Both the position numbers and the translations under genes were made by a program. The notes beneath the pieces are model-generated. The model ran no database searches, was not told the origin of the DNA, and saw only the letters and a list, made by a program, of their open reading frames with translations. Source: Candidatus Electrothrix communis (GTDB lineage Bacteria > Desulfobacterota > Desulfobulbia > Desulfobulbales > Desulfobulbaceae). Taken from it: DNA of 64,000 nucleotides. Where the stretch lies: positions 985,572-1,049,571 of the forward strand of contig CP130629.1 of the NCBI GenBank assembly GCA_030644725.1, given 5' to 3'. Positions within the stretch are counted from its first letter, which is position 1, and each line of letters begins with the position of its first letter. Of the stretch, positions 63,507-64,000 are shown piece after piece.

Positions 63507-64000
63507 TGTCTAAGGCTCTCCTCCGTGATCGTTCGGGCATGGCCTTGATACTGACCCTGCTGGCTGTTAGTTTTCTTGTCGCGGTCACGGTACGACTCAG
63601 CGCTTCAGTAAATCAGCAGATGCAGGCGGCGGCCAACCAGAGTACGGCTGTTCGCTTGGACGCCATGCTGCTGTCTGGGCTTAATCTTGCCCGAGCAGCC
63701 CTGCTGGCAGACCAGAAGGACAACGAAAATACTTCCGACAGCCAATTTGACAGCTGGGGGACCATTGATTCCGCTTTACTCAGTGAATTTTTTCCGGTAC
63801 GCTGGATATCATAGTTACAGATCTGTCCGGTCGCTTACAGGCCAATGCCTTGTTTTGGACAGACAAAGAAAAAAAGAATGGAAAAAAAGCAAAAGGGCAA
63901 GAACAAGAAAAAGATATAGAAAAACTCCAGCGAAGCCTCTGGAAACGGTTCCTGCTCCTTGAAAATTTGGGTCTTGAGGATCTTGATGAAGATCAAGTCG
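63506..64000 (+). CDS. gspK: Type II secretion minor pseudopilin GspK, frameshifted and partial
   Basis: ATG at 63506 overlaps the gspJ stop (TAATG). The N-terminus LLRDRSGMALILTLLAVSFL is that of GspK, with Gly-Met in place of the usual Gly-Phe at the cleavage site, followed by VNQQMQAAANQSTAVRLDAM. The frame stops at 63814 because of a run of six T at 63787-63792. One more T would continue it with SGTLDIIVTDLSGRLQANAL and an unbroken frame to the window end. Homopolymer error or decayed gene; the rest of the sequence is outside the window. Confidence 0.8.

Noticed and set aside
1-64000. tRNA, rRNA, CRISPR array, prophage genome
   Set aside because: None seen. The phage-like tail genes lack capsid, terminase, portal and lysis genes, so they are an eCIS and not a prophage.

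Overview
The window looks like a chromosomal segment from a Desulfobulbales-type member of the Desulfobacterota, possibly a cable-bacterium relative. This is an inference from protein flavour, mid-range G+C and the abundance of small palindromic repeats; no rRNA or tRNA gene is present to confirm it. Four genes or gene starts are upset by one-base differences in homopolymer runs (13543-15350, 40491-41962, 62379-62390, 63787-63792), so draft-assembly error is possible at those sites.

Region 1 (1-26182, minus strand) is a nearly complete extracellular contractile injection system (eCIS, PVC/Afp-like). In transcription order it encodes a DUF4255 protein, an unknown conserved protein, sheath, tube, second sheath, second tube, LysM-type tube-hub adaptor, a 57-aa Pvc6-like protein, hub (gpD), two eCIS-core DUF4157 proteins, spike (gpV), an unknown protein with a hydrophobic segment, gp25, gpJ, a gpI-like protein fused to a propeller-like domain, tape measure, AAA+ ATPase and a coiled-coil protein cut by the window edge. 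I see no separate PAAR tip or tail fibre. A Fur-box-like site lies 117 bp upstream of the first gene. A mazEF plus RAYT-transposase cassette, delimited by three 83-bp repeats, sits between the effector-like genes and the spike gene.

The most unusual signal is in the two DUF4157 genes. Each carries an in-frame TGA at the same codon. The frame continues after it with only synonymous differences between the copies, and a conserved hairpin begins 13 nt downstream of the TGA, with its loop 20 nt downstream. I read both as candidate selenoproteins.

Region 2 (26565-34523) holds argS, a YgiQ-type radical SAM gene, a membrane-anchored STAND NTPase with TPRs flanked by long direct repeats, rlmH and two small or unknown genes. 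Region 3 (34786-39835, minus) is a three-gene ABC-2/GldG/DUF4340 operon. Region 4 (40238-45084) has an IS66 element with intact 8-bp target duplication that interrupts a small membrane-protein gene, then a membrane-spanning HTH regulator and a secreted dockerin-repeat protein. Region 5 (45293-60810, plus) is mostly housekeeping: NAD-binding epimerase, large DUF748/AsmA-like protein, purF, MFS transporter, guaB, guaA, NYN/cold-shock protein, ferredoxin, glucokinase and a Ca2+/cation antiporter. Region 6 (61231-64000, plus) is the pseudopilin part of a type II secretion operon (gspG-H-I-J-K), which runs off the right edge.
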